Below, piece after piece: positions 1 to 8,317 of a stretch of DNA of 57,668 nt. Where the stretch lies: assembly GCF_018139625.1 (NCBI RefSeq), contig NZ_JAGSOH010000037.1:1-57668 (forward strand), in the 5' to 3' direction. The DNA is from Actinospica acidithermotolerans (GTDB taxonomy: Bacteria > Actinomycetota > Actinomycetes > Streptomycetales > Catenulisporaceae). The position numbers and the translations under genes were made by a program. The number at the start of each line of letters is the position of its first letter. The stretch's first letter is position 1. The notes beneath the pieces were generated by a model. The model did no database searches, was not told the origin of the DNA, and saw nothing but the letters and a program-made list of their open reading frames with translations.

Positions 1-89
1 GCCCGCAACGCCCGATCCGCCGCCCACTGCCGCCGACCACCAGCTCGCCCCTCCGGCACGTCCTTCGCCTCACGACCCACCGCACACCT

Positions 90-240
90 CCAGAATCGAG
101 GTGTTGCGACGACCGATTGAATCCGCCTTGGGCACCGTTGTCGCTGTGGAAGATCGCACCGGTCAGGTTCCCGCTGCGGGTGGCCGCGGCGGCCTCGAGT
201 GCGTCGTCACGCCGGGCCTTCCGTGCCCACCAGGCCGCAG
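90..240 (-). pseudogene. Remnant of an IS3-type transposase (rve integrase core)
   Basis: Read on the minus strand, this stretch gives a short block with DALEAAAATR followed by AIFHSDNGAQ. This resembles the integrase-core segment of IS3-like transposases (ALemAl..R...HSDrGsQY), including the second catalytic aspartate in HSD. Frames on both sides are broken and there is no start or complete domain, so it is a relic and not a working transposase. The sequence continues to the window edge without a clear inverted repeat. The family assignment rests on this single motif. Confidence 0.5.
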
Positions 241-483
241 CGGACACGATTCCGCATCAACGGATGCTGATACAGCATAGTCGATCGGGCGATGCCATAC
301 CGTGTCCCCATGACGACGCTGCCTGGGCTTCAAGCGAAGATCGCCGATTTCGATCGCAGCGCGATGAAAGGTCACTTCGTGGCCGTTGACACGATAGGAT
401 CTGCCAGTGGCAACTGACCTGGACTAACTGCACCAAAGGCGAGAGCGCTGCACGGCGCGGGAGAGGCAGCCCTACGCCGGGGT

Positions 484-881
484 GTGCGTGCCCAGACGGT
501 GCTGATGCTCATTCCTGACGCGGGCGAGGCCACAGTGATGGTCCTGCCCACTGGGAACGCACCAACCATTGAGCGCGCGCATCAATTAATGAAAGAACGG
601 TCCGCGACCGGCTTAGAGTCTTGGACCGCGGAGGTTTCGCTGGGTCAACGCGGCGCGGCTGAGCTGTCGATGGGCGACCTGCCGAAACCGAGCGATCTGT
701 TTGAGAAGCGTGAAGAGGCACTCGTCACGACGGCGATGACGAAGGACTCCGACAAGGTGGTCCGCCTAATGACTGGCAGCTACTCGTCCGCAACCTCAAG
801 GAGCGTCTCAGTGGTCCAGTCATCCTTGAACAGGGGCGCCGAACATCCGAGCTACTCAGATTATTGGACATCCCACGGTAG
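484..881 (+). pseudogene. Degenerate, probably frameshifted coding remnant
   Basis: The first frame, from a GTG at 484, reads plausibly as protein to about 715 and then becomes low quality. The next frame reads protein-like (DWQLLVRNLKERLSGPVI) and stops at 879-881. A frame change around 710-740 would join them into a product of roughly 130 residues. No family is recognised. The end overlaps the convergent Imm1 gene by 21 bases. It could be noise in a decayed region; together with the neighbouring transposase relic it suggests eroded mobile DNA. Confidence 0.25.
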
Positions 882-1250
882 CGAGGTGTCGTGGTCGCCG
901 CTTTCCAGGAATCGGGTGAGCACGCGGGTGGCTGCTTCGCGGTCGACGAGGTCGTGGCGTGCGAAGTCGGCGAGTTGGCCGCCGCACACGAGGGGCACGG
1001 TCTCGTCGCCGGCACCGGGGTCGGTGAGCTGGAGGATTTCCTCGTCGGCGGTTTCACCGGTGACGAGGTAGAGCTCGGGGCCGCCGCCGACGGTGAAGTA
1101 GGCGAAGGGGTCTTCTCGGGTCAGCGTCACCTCGCTGGTCGCAGCTCCGTCCAGGCGGGCGATCGCGGTCTGGATGTCGGCTGCGGTGGGGGCGCTGTTT
1201 TCGTCGCTGTGGACGATGGGGCCGTCCCAGGTGTTGACGGTCAGGTTCAC
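861..1250 (-). CDS. Imm1-family immunity protein
   Basis: This 129-residue acidic protein has the look of the Imm1 family: a short beta-rich start (NLTVNTWDG), a central YFTVGGGPELYLVTG segment, and the C-terminal ending ESGDHDTSLPW. Imm1 proteins neutralise SCP1.201-type deaminase toxins; DddI, which protects against DddA, belongs to this family (known). Here the gene lies immediately downstream of the Rhs toxin. Its AGGAG ribosome site overlaps the toxin stop codon and its GTG start is at 1250, so the two should be translationally coupled. The inferred role is cytoplasmic protection against the C-terminal deaminase domain of the preceding gene. Confidence 0.75.
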   Translation of the reverse strand: MNLTVNTWDGPIVHSDENSAPTAADIQTAIARLDGAATSEVTLTREDPFAYFTVGGGPELYLVTGETADEEILQLTDPGAGDETVPLVCGGQLADFARHDLVDREAATRVLTRFLESGDHDTSLPWDVQ

Positions 1251-1258
1251 GGCAGCTC

Positions 1259-4200
1259 CTAGGGTGTGGGGACGGGCACCGGTATCGAGGGTCGTTTGGT
1301 GGCGTCGATGATGAACGTTCCCGATGGGGAGTGTACCGTCAGCCGGTCGATGCCCAGGCCGCGCATGAGCGAGCCGACGCCGCCGTTCGGGCCGCAGGAC
1401 TTGCAGAAGTCGCGGTCGACGTAGAGGGTTGCCTCCTTCGCGGGTGCGTTGCCGCCGAAGAAGTTCTTGGCGCGTTGGAACGACTGTCCCTCGGCGTGGG
1501 TCTTCGTTTGTGCGTTGACCTTGATGTCGGTGGGCATGCCGTGGCCGTTGCGGCCGTAGAAGGACTGCCCGTCGACGTCGAGCCGGGACGCGGTGTGCTG
1601 GTCGAGTGGAGAACCCTGGGCGGGCATGCCCTGCTTGGCGCGGTAGGTGGCGAGGTCATCCCAGGGGTCCCCGTCCGGGGTGGCGCCGTTGCCGGTCTGA
1701 TAGCGGCAGCCTGCGAGGCCGAGGGGGTCGAGGTAGCCGAGCGGGTTGTCGACGTAGGTCTGCGGGTTCGGGGATGGTTGCAGGCCGAGGGGGTCTGGGC
1801 TGAGGTAGGCGCCGGTCTCGGGGTCGTAGTAGCGGTGGTAGTTGTAGTGCAGCCCGCTCTCGGCGTCCTGGTACTGGCCGGGGAAGCGCAGCGGGCACTC
1901 AGCCGTACTGTCGGGTGCCGTGATCGTTCGGCCCCAGATGCTGCTGGTGGTGTGCCAGGCGACGCGGCCTTCGGGGTCGACGAGTTCTGTCGGTGTGCCG
2001 ACGAGGTCGGTGACGATCGCGTGGAACTCGGCGTCGATCTCGTCCTGGGGAGCGTCATCGGCCCAGGTGCGGCGGACCTGGGCGACGGGCGTGTAGGTGC
2101 CGGGCTGGTAGTCCCAGGTCAGGGCACGGATGGTGCCGTTGGGGTTGGTGGTTATGGCTTCGGCCAGGCGGTCGCCGTCCCAGCTGAAGGTCACCGTCTC
2201 GCCGGGCGTGCCGTCCGCGGCGGTGGCGTGCTTCGCGGTGCGGCGGCCGAGCGGGTCGTAGGAGTAGCGCCAGGTCGTGCCGTCGGGCGTGGTCAGTTGC
2301 CGGAGCCGGTTTTCGGCATCCCAGGCGTAGACCCATTCCTTGACGACGCCGGACAGGGTGCGGCGACGTTTGCGGATCAGCCGACCGGCCGCGTCGTAGT
2401 CGTAGCTGGTAGGTCCGACCTGGCGTATCAGCGTGCCGTCGATCGCGCGCCGGGCGCTGTCGGTCTCGCTGTCCGCCGCGGGCGTGGCGGCGGGCTCGGC
2501 AGTCGCAGTGGCGAGGTTGCCGAGTTCGTCGTAGGCGTAGGTCTCGGACCAGTTCGCGCCGGTCACGGCGGTGACCCGGCCGCGCGGATCGAGGGCGAGG
2601 GATCGGTTTCCGCGCAACGCGTCGTCGATCTCGGTCGGCAGTCTGTCGGCGCGGTAGCTGTACGTGCGGGTCTGCACCGCCCGCCAGCTCGCAGCCCCGC
2701 CCTGGGGGCCGGGTTGCTCGTAGGCCCAAATCGCTTGGCCGGTGAGCTGGCCGAGGGCGTCGAAGCTCTGCGTCAGGCTCGCGGCCGGGCCGAGAGAGCG
2801 CGTGGTCTCGCGTCCGGCCGCGTCGTAGTCGAAGCCAAGTCGTCCGGCAGACGACTCGAGCGCCGCGGGCTTGCCGGCGGCGTCGTAGGTCCAGCTCGCC
2901 AGGATTCCGCTCGGGGTGGTGCGGGTGACGCGTTGTCCGTTGGCGTCGTACGTGTTCGCGGTCACCCGCCCGTCGATGCTCTCGGTCAGGATCCGGCCGA
3001 GCACGTCACGCGTGAATTCCAGCAGCGCACCCGGTCCCTCGGCGCGAGTGATGGCCCCGGCGGCGTCGTAGGTGAAGCGGTATCGCGCGGCGCCGACCTG
3101 CCGCTCGATGACCCGTCCGAGCGCGTCGCGAGTGTAGGTGATCTGCTGTCCTACAGGGTTGGTCTGCCGCACGAGACGACCCGCAGCGTCGAGCTCGTAG
3201 GTCTGGGTGGCGCCGTTGAAGTCGGTCTCGGAGATCAGGTTCCCGGCCGCGTCGTACTCATAGCGCCAGGTTCGGCCGGTCGGCCCGGTCACCTCGGTCA
3301 GACGAAGCTGGCCGTCATAAGCGAACTGGTAGCGTGCACCGTCCGGCTCGATGCGGGCGACGACCTGTTCGAAGGGCCCGTATTCGTAGCGGGTTACCGC
3401 GCCGTGCGGACCAGTGTGCGCGAGAAGACTGCCTTCGGGGTCGTACTCCCACCGTTCGGAAGACCCGTCCGGGTAGCGTCTCTCAGCCAGCTGCCCATCC
3501 ACCGTCCAGGACAGCGTCGTGGTAGCCCCGGTCGGGTCCGTCACTGCGGCAATCCGACCAAACGCATCCCGCTGGATCTCGATCGCCGCGCCGAGCGGAT
3601 CCTGGGCGCGGAGCGGAAGCCCTGCGGCGTTGCATGCGATGGTGCTCACTGCGCCGAGCGGGTCGGTGACCGAGGTCAGCCGCCCTTGCTCGTCGCGGGA
3701 GTACCGGGCGACGGCGCCGGTCGGGTCGGTGACCGCGACCAGGGCGCCGGACGCTGCGTACTCATAGCGCCAGAGCGCGCCATCGGATCCAACCACCTCG
3801 GCCGGCTGCCGGTGCGCGGTGTAGGCGATGGCGAGCCCGGTCCCGTCCGGACGGGTGATGCGCACCGGGTCGCCGAACCCGTCGCGCTCGATCCGGGTGA
3901 TCTGCCCGAGTTGGTCGGTGGTCTGCGTGACGCGGCCGAACGCGTCCTTCTCTATCAGCTGCTCGTGTCCGAGCGCGTCGACGGCCTTGACGGTCTGCTG
4001 ACGCTGGTTCCAGTGGTGGACGGTGGCGTGCCCGAGCGCGTCGGTGACCGTGGTTGTCCGGGCGACGAGGTCGTAGTCGAGCGCGACATCGAGGTACCCG
4101 CCGCTGCCCGAGCCGCGCACGACGCGACCGTCGCTTCGGTAGGTGTAGCGGTACTCGAACCCGTTCCGGTCCACCCAGCGGGTGATCCGGTCGTGCTCGT

Positions 4201-5197
4201 CATAGTCGAATGCGAGCGGGAGGCCTGAGCCGTTGACCACACCGGTCAGCCGTCCGGCGTGGTCATAGCGGAAGGCGCGAACCAGCGTTTCGGCCCCGCC
4301 CGACGGATCGGCCAGCTTCAGGGCACTGATGCGCACCCCGCCGCGGGTCTCGATCGCATCGAGCCGCACGTGGTAGCCGCCCGAGTGGTAGACATCAGTC
4401 GGGATCCCGTCCGCATCGTGCACGAACGTGATCCGGTTGCCCCCGCGATCGGCGATCGCGGCGAGCGGGCGGCAGATCTGCGGCGTCGAGCCAGGCGGAA
4501 ACTGCAGTATCCAGCCGCGATCACCGAGTTCCACAGTGATCATGTCGTCCTTGCGGTCCCACTTCAGCGGCCAGCGCGGCCCGTGCGACGGCATGACCTG
4601 CTGGCCGTGCACCGTCGGGACCGGGTAGTGCAGTACCCGCCCGTCCTCGAGTGCCAGGTGGATCCCGTCGTCATCGATCTCGACACGCTGATCGAGCGTG
4701 GAGGCCCACGTAGCCCCGAAACAGCGCCCGTAGCCGTACGCCGAACCATGCCGACGCTCCAGAGACAGCGGCAGGACCCCGGGCAGCACGATGTCCTGTT
4801 GCGGCAGGAACATCTCTCCGGTCACCAGGTCGATCGGGTCGTCGGTCGCGCCGCCCTCCCCGTCCAGGTGCGCGCCCTCCTGAGCCTCCTGATCCGTCTC
4901 GGCCGCCAAGTTCTTCGCCTCGGACTCCGCCTGCGACGTCACCCCCTGGCCCTTGAACGGATCCCCGCTCTGGGCCGGCGAATGGACCGAAGTCGCCTCT
5001 GGCGGATGCTCGCCGATCTTCGTCATGTCCCGGCCGAGCTGCGCGTCACCGTCCAGATGCGCGGTAACGCCCTGGTCCACCGTTCGGGACGTGTCCTCGG
5101 CGAACTGCGCCGCCTTATGCGCTGCCTGCGGCAGGTACTCCTGCGCGTCGTTCTTCAGGCCGACGAATACGGCCTTCTCCTCGCCCCCGGCCGCCAT
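1259..5197 (-). CDS. Rhs/YD-repeat polymorphic toxin with C-terminal SCP1.201 (DddA-like) deaminase domain
   Basis: This 1312-residue protein has an N-terminal region of about 110 residues, then a DUF6531-like segment (DPIDLVTGEMFLP, about 117-200), many RHS/YD repeats (about 330-1000), and the Rhs core (YHRYYDPETGAYLSPDPLGL) ending near residue 1163. The last 149 residues form the toxin tip. There THAEGQS places H1234 and E1236, and DFCKSCG places C1265 and C1268, matching the HxE...CxxC zinc site of SCP1.201 deaminases such as DddA. The tip should deaminate cytosine in nucleic acid; dsDNA specificity is inference from the family. No signal peptide is seen. The start is ATG at 5197, right after the stop of the WXG100-like gene, which points to export by a type VII system encoded elsewhere. 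Confidence 0.85.
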   Translation of the reverse strand: MAAGGEEKAVFVGLKNDAQEYLPQAAHKAAQFAEDTSRTVDQGVTAHLDGDAQLGRDMTKIGEHPPEATSVHSPAQSGDPFKGQGVTSQAESEAKNLAAETDQEAQEGAHLDGEGGATDDPIDLVTGEMFLPQQDIVLPGVLPLSLERRHGSAYGYGRCFGATWASTLDQRVEIDDDGIHLALEDGRVLHYPVPTVHGQQVMPSHGPRWPLKWDRKDDMITVELGDRGWILQFPPGSTPQICRPLAAIADRGGNRITFVHDADGIPTDVYHSGGYHVRLDAIETRGGVRISALKLADPSGGAETLVRAFRYDHAGRLTGVVNGSGLPLAFDYDEHDRITRWVDRNGFEYRYTYRSDGRVVRGSGSGGYLDVALDYDLVARTTTVTDALGHATVHHWNQRQQTVKAVDALGHEQLIEKDAFGRVTQTTDQLGQITRIERDGFGDPVRITRPDGTGLAIAYTAHRQPAEVVGSDGALWRYEYAASGALVAVTDPTGAVARYSRDEQGRLTSVTDPLGAVSTIACNAAGLPLRAQDPLGAAIEIQRDAFGRIAAVTDPTGATTTLSWTVDGQLAERRYPDGSSERWEYDPEGSLLAHTGPHGAVTRYEYGPFEQVVARIEPDGARYQFAYDGQLRLTEVTGPTGRTWRYEYDAAGNLISETDFNGATQTYELDAAGRLVRQTNPVGQQITYTRDALGRVIERQVGAARYRFTYDAAGAITRAEGPGALLEFTRDVLGRILTESIDGRVTANTYDANGQRVTRTTPSGILASWTYDAAGKPAALESSAGRLGFDYDAAGRETTRSLGPAASLTQSFDALGQLTGQAIWAYEQPGPQGGAASWRAVQTRTYSYRADRLPTEIDDALRGNRSLALDPRGRVTAVTGANWSETYAYDELGNLATATAEPAATPAADSETDSARRAIDGTLIRQVGPTSYDYDAAGRLIRKRRRTLSGVVKEWVYAWDAENRLRQLTTPDGTTWRYSYDPLGRRTAKHATAADGTPGETVTFSWDGDRLAEAITTNPNGTIRALTWDYQPGTYTPVAQVRRTWADDAPQDEIDAEFHAIVTDLVGTPTELVDPEGRVAWHTTSSIWGRTITAPDSTAECPLRFPGQYQDAESGLHYNYHRYYDPETGAYLSPDPLGLQPSPNPQTYVDNPLGYLDPLGLAGCRYQTGNGATPDGDPWDDLATYRAKQGMPAQGSPLDQHTASRLDVDGQSFYGRNGHGMPTDIKVNAQTKTHAEGQSFQRAKNFFGGNAPAKEATLYVDRDFCKSCGPNGGVGSLMRGLGIDRLTVHSPSGTFIIDATKRPSIPVPVPTP

Positions 5198-5198
5198 A

Positions 5199-5909
5199 TT
5201 AGAAGCTCAACCCTCCCAGCCCCGAGTGCAGCCGCTCGGCGTGCCCCCGCATCGTCTCCGCATGTCCACGCAACACCGCTGTATGCTGCGCCACGGCACC
5301 CGGGTCAATCGAGAACCCCTCGCCCATCCCGGACTCTCCACCGGGAGCGTTCGACCAGTCCAGCCCGGCCAGCGCCTTTTCGACCTTCGCGAACAGCGGC
5401 TTGGCCGCCGCCTCCACGATCTCGCCGACGATGTACTGGATGATCTGCTGCTTCAGCGTCTCCAGCAGCATCTTCGCACCTTCGATGATCAGCGGCGCCC
5501 CGGCCTCCGCGAGCCCGAACGTCGCCGCCGCGGCAGCCTGATCCGCCACGAACGCCGCAGCCATACCAATCAGTTCGCCAACCGCCTCAAGCTTCTGCGC
5601 GACCACGTAGTCCGCCCCCAGATCCAGTGCCTCCGCCAGGATCCGACACCCCTCCACGATTTCATCCACGTGCTGCGCCGATAGGTGGGACCAGCCCGAG
5701 TTCAGTTGTCGCGTCGAAGCCCCTTGGTACGCCTCACCAATGTTCTTTATTGCTGCCGTTGCATCCTGGTGGGTCTGCTCGACCGCCTGCCCGAACTCCC
5801 GCACCATCGAAGCGAACTCGCGCACCTGGTCTTCGTTCAGGTACGGCCAGGGCACGCCGATGACGTTCAAGAACGTCACGACCGGACCCGGCAGATCATC
5901 CGCGGCCAC
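5199..5909 (-). CDS. WXG100-like / CpnT-N-type secretion partner of the Rhs toxin
   Basis: This protein of about 236 residues is largely helical and Ala-rich. The segment from NVIGVPWPYLNEDQVREF through AYQGASTRQLNSGW resembles WXG100-type / CpnT N-terminal domains that mark substrates for type VII (ESX) secretion. A GTG at 5909 preceded by GGGAGG is preferred; a longer reading to 6020 runs back through the promoter and has an atypical N-terminus. The stop is separated by one base from the ATG of the Rhs gene (TAA-T-ATG), so the two are co-translated. Likely role: guide or chaperone for export of the toxin. No ESX machinery is present in the window. Confidence 0.7.
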   Translation of the reverse strand: MAADDLPGPVVTFLNVIGVPWPYLNEDQVREFASMVREFGQAVEQTHQDATAAIKNIGEAYQGASTRQLNSGWSHLSAQHVDEIVEGCRILAEALDLGADYVVAQKLEAVGELIGMAAAFVADQAAAAATFGLAEAGAPLIIEGAKMLLETLKQQIIQYIVGEIVEAAAKPLFAKVEKALAGLDWSNAPGGESGMGEGFSIDPGAVAQHTAVLRGHAETMRGHAERLHSGLGGLSF

Positions 5910-5991
5910 CAGCGACCACCCTCCCCATGCCAGTCCTGTCACAAGCGGTCCGCAACACCCCCGTTGCGTACCGTCCCGTACTGCCCGGGTG

Positions 5992-6020
5992 AGATTACCA
6001 GCACAGCGAATCGGCGGCAA
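5992..6020 (-). promoter_or_regulatory. Putative sigma-70-type promoter of the toxin operon
   Basis: On the minus strand TTGCCG (6015-6020) and TAATCT (5992-5997) are separated by 17 bases, the optimal spacing. It lies about 80 bases before the GTG at 5909. Predicted from the sequence only. Confidence 0.45.
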
Positions 6021-6078
6021 CGACTGTCAGGGAATGATGGCATCGCAGGTGTCGCGCGCCCATCGCAATCGCCGCAGC

Positions 6079-7077
6079 TCATGTGACATGGCGCATCGCA
6101 ACAATAGAATTCAGCCATTGATTTATCGGGCTGATTTTTACGCGCTGCCCCGTCTCGGGCGCCTGTATCAGAAGGTTGTCTCCGAGATACATGCCGACAT
6201 GACCGGGTGCCGAAGCGGTTCCGTCGGAGCCGGGGATGAACAGCAGGTCTCCCGGCTGGAGCTGGCTCACGTTGTAGATCGGGCTGCCGACCTTGACCTG
6301 CTCGAAGGTCGTGCGCGGGAGCTCCACTCCGATCCGCGCGTATGCGGCCTGGATCAGGCCGGAGCAGTCGTAGGCGTTCGGGCCGGTGGCGCCATAGACG
6401 TACGGCTTGCCGAGCTGGGCGAGCGCGAACGTGATGACCGCGGCGATTGGCGCGGGAGTGCCGGCAGGGATGCTGTAGCCGGCGGCGTTGACGGCCGCGG
6501 CGGCGACGGTGTTGTCGCCGGAGTCCGTGGGTGTGCACGTGGCGGCGTTGCCGGTGAACTCGGTTGCCAGGGCCGATGCCTCCGCGGACCACTTCTCGTA
6601 TGCGTCGGGGAATGCGCTGTGTTGGACCGCCTGGGCGGCCGCCGTGGTGGACATCGAGCGCCAGCCGGGGACCTGCAGCAGTTGCTTGTAGAACTGCTGG
6701 GCCGCGTAGGTCGGGTTCATGATCTCGGCTGCGGTCCCCCAGCCTTGGGACGGGCGCTGTTGGAAAAGGCCGAGGGAGTCGCGGTCGCCGTAGTCGAGGT
6801 TCTGCAGGCCGGATTCCTGCAGTGCGGTGGCGATGGCGATGGTCTCGCCGGGCATCGGCACGCCCATACTGACCCCGACGTCGGCGATGATCTTCGCGTT
6901 GGCTAGCTGCGCGGTGGTCAGGTTCTTCGTATCGGCCGGGCCTGTTGCGCCGGTGCTGCATATGGAGCTGGTGGTCGAGTCGGAATCGGCGCCGACAGCG
7001 CCTGCGATGGCGGCGAGGGTGGCGACGGCGAGCAGCGGGGCGGATATGGCGGCGGCTACGGCGGTCTTGACGGGCAT
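6079..7077 (-). CDS. NlpC/P60 cell-wall hydrolase with lysozyme-like N-terminal module
   Basis: This 332-residue protein starts with an export signal or membrane anchor (MPVKTAVAAAISAPLLAVAT). Residues about 55-155 resemble the lysozyme-like module common in actinomycete hydrolases (ALQESGLQNL, GDRDSLGLFQQRPSQGWGT). An NlpC/P60 domain follows, with the catalytic cysteine in NAYDCSGLIQAAY and the histidine in APGHVGMYLG. It should cleave peptidoglycan stem peptides outside the membrane. The SD (GAGGAG) overlaps the stop of the P450 gene and the ATG is 10 bases downstream, so it is the last gene of the XRE-to-P450 operon. In a conjugative element it could act as the VirB1-like wall-opening enzyme; its unusual operon leaves another role possible. 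Confidence 0.85.
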   Translation of the reverse strand: MPVKTAVAAAISAPLLAVATLAAIAGAVGADSDSTTSSICSTGATGPADTKNLTTAQLANAKIIADVGVSMGVPMPGETIAIATALQESGLQNLDYGDRDSLGLFQQRPSQGWGTAAEIMNPTYAAQQFYKQLLQVPGWRSMSTTAAAQAVQHSAFPDAYEKWSAEASALATEFTGNAATCTPTDSGDNTVAAAAVNAAGYSIPAGTPAPIAAVITFALAQLGKPYVYGATGPNAYDCSGLIQAAYARIGVELPRTTFEQVKVGSPIYNVSQLQPGDLLFIPGSDGTASAPGHVGMYLGDNLLIQAPETGQRVKISPINQWLNSIVAMRHVT

Positions 7078-7087
7078 CTGCTTCTCC

Positions 7088-8317
7088 TCATCGAGTGGAC
7101 TGGGCGGTGAAGGCGACAGGCAGGGCGGTCAGGGCGTGCTGGCGGTGGTCGATCTTCCACGGGAGCTCGTCGGCCGAGACCGCCAATGCGAGGTCCGGGA
7201 GGCGGTGGATCGCGCTCCACAGCGCGACGCGGACTTCCATGCGGGCGAGGGGGGCGCCGAGGCAGTAGTGGGGTCCGTGGCCGAAGCCGACGTGGCCGTT
7301 GCCCACCCGCTCAAGGTCGATCTCGTCGGGGTTGGGGATCTGCTGCGGGTCGCGGTTGGCGGAGGCGAGCGCGAACAGGACGGTGTCGCCGGCGGGCACG
7401 GTGCGTTCGCCGATTTTGAGGTCCTCGGTGGGGAAGCGGCGGATGGCGGTGAGCATCGGCCCGTCGCGGCGCAGCAGCTCCTCGACGAGGGCTGCCATGG
7501 TCGGGGTGTGCGGGTCGGGTTGCTCGCGCACGATCTCGGCGAGGTGCGGCTCGGCCAGCAGAGCGGCGATGCCGTTGGCGATCAGGTGCACGGTGGTCTC
7601 GAACCCGGCCCACAGGATCAGGAAAGCGAGCGAGGTCAGCTCGTTCTCGCTCAGCCGGTCGTCGCCGTCCCGGGCGGTGATCATCGCGGTGAGCAGGTCG
7701 TCGGCCGGTTCGGTGCGCTTGCGCTCGATCAGCCCGATCAGGCAGGCGGTCATGCCGGCCACCAGATCGCGGGTGGAGGGCCGGTTCGGGTCGTTCGGAT
7801 CCATTAGCGACCGGGTGAAGCTCTGGAACGCGGCGCCGTCCTCCTCGGGGATGCCGAGCAGGTCGCAGATGACGACCACCGGGATCGGCGCCGCGTACTC
7901 GGCCACCAGGTCGGCCCGGCCGTTCGGCGCCATCGCGTTGATCAGCTGGTCGACCGCAGCCTTGATCCGCTCGCGCTGGGCTTCGACGCGGCGTGGCGTG
8001 AACGCGGAGGAGACCAGGCGACGCAGTCGCGCGTGGGCTTCGTCGTCGACGTTCATCAGGTGTGCGTCCAGCGCCGGGGGTAGGCCGAAGCCGACGTAGC
8101 CGTTGCGGGAGTTGCGCGTCTCGATCGACAGGCGCGGGTCGGACAGCAGGGCTTTGACGTCGGCGTACCGGCTGATCACCCAGACCTCTCCGCCGCTGGG
8201 CTTGACCGCCTGGTGGGCGCCGCCGTCCTCGCGCAATGCCGCGTATGCCTCGTAAGGACAGCCGGACAGATGCGGGACCATCTCGATCGGTTCGGTGAAG
8301 GGGTGGGCGGGGTTCAC
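7088..8317 (-). CDS. Cytochrome P450
   Basis: This 409-residue protein has the normal length for soluble bacterial P450s. It contains the I-helix motif AGFETT, a K-helix ExxR (EELLR), and the haem-binding loop GFGHGPHYCLGAPLA with Cys352 as axial ligand. It should be a haem monooxygenase using external ferredoxin and reductase, for which no genes are nearby. Its ATG overlaps the stop of the MAB_1171c gene by four bases and its stop is fused to the SD of the NlpC/P60 gene, so it is mid-operon. Genes of this type co-occur with MAB_1171c-type membrane proteins and XRE/ImmA pairs in actinobacteria. The substrate is unknown. Confidence 0.93.
   Translation of the reverse strand: MNPAHPFTEPIEMVPHLSGCPYEAYAALREDGGAHQAVKPSGGEVWVISRYADVKALLSDPRLSIETRNSRNGYVGFGLPPALDAHLMNVDDEAHARLRRLVSSAFTPRRVEAQRERIKAAVDQLINAMAPNGRADLVAEYAAPIPVVVICDLLGIPEEDGAAFQSFTRSLMDPNDPNRPSTRDLVAGMTACLIGLIERKRTEPADDLLTAMITARDGDDRLSENELTSLAFLILWAGFETTVHLIANGIAALLAEPHLAEIVREQPDPHTPTMAALVEELLRRDGPMLTAIRRFPTEDLKIGERTVPAGDTVLFALASANRDPQQIPNPDEIDLERVGNGHVGFGHGPHYCLGAPLARMEVRVALWSAIHRLPDLALAVSADELPWKIDHRQHALTALPVAFTAQSTR

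Noticed and set aside
1331-4228. A 965-codon open frame on the plus strand, antisense to the Rhs gene
   Set aside because: The product is a Gly/Val/Arg-rich string without domains, the usual antisense shadow of a high-GC coding repeat; the minus strand encodes clear RHS repeats.
1-6000. Left attachment site (copy of the tRNA-Pro 3' end)
   Set aside because: Visual search for GACAGGATTTGAACCTGCG-like sequence found none in this region or elsewhere left of 56 kb; a computed repeat search is still needed.
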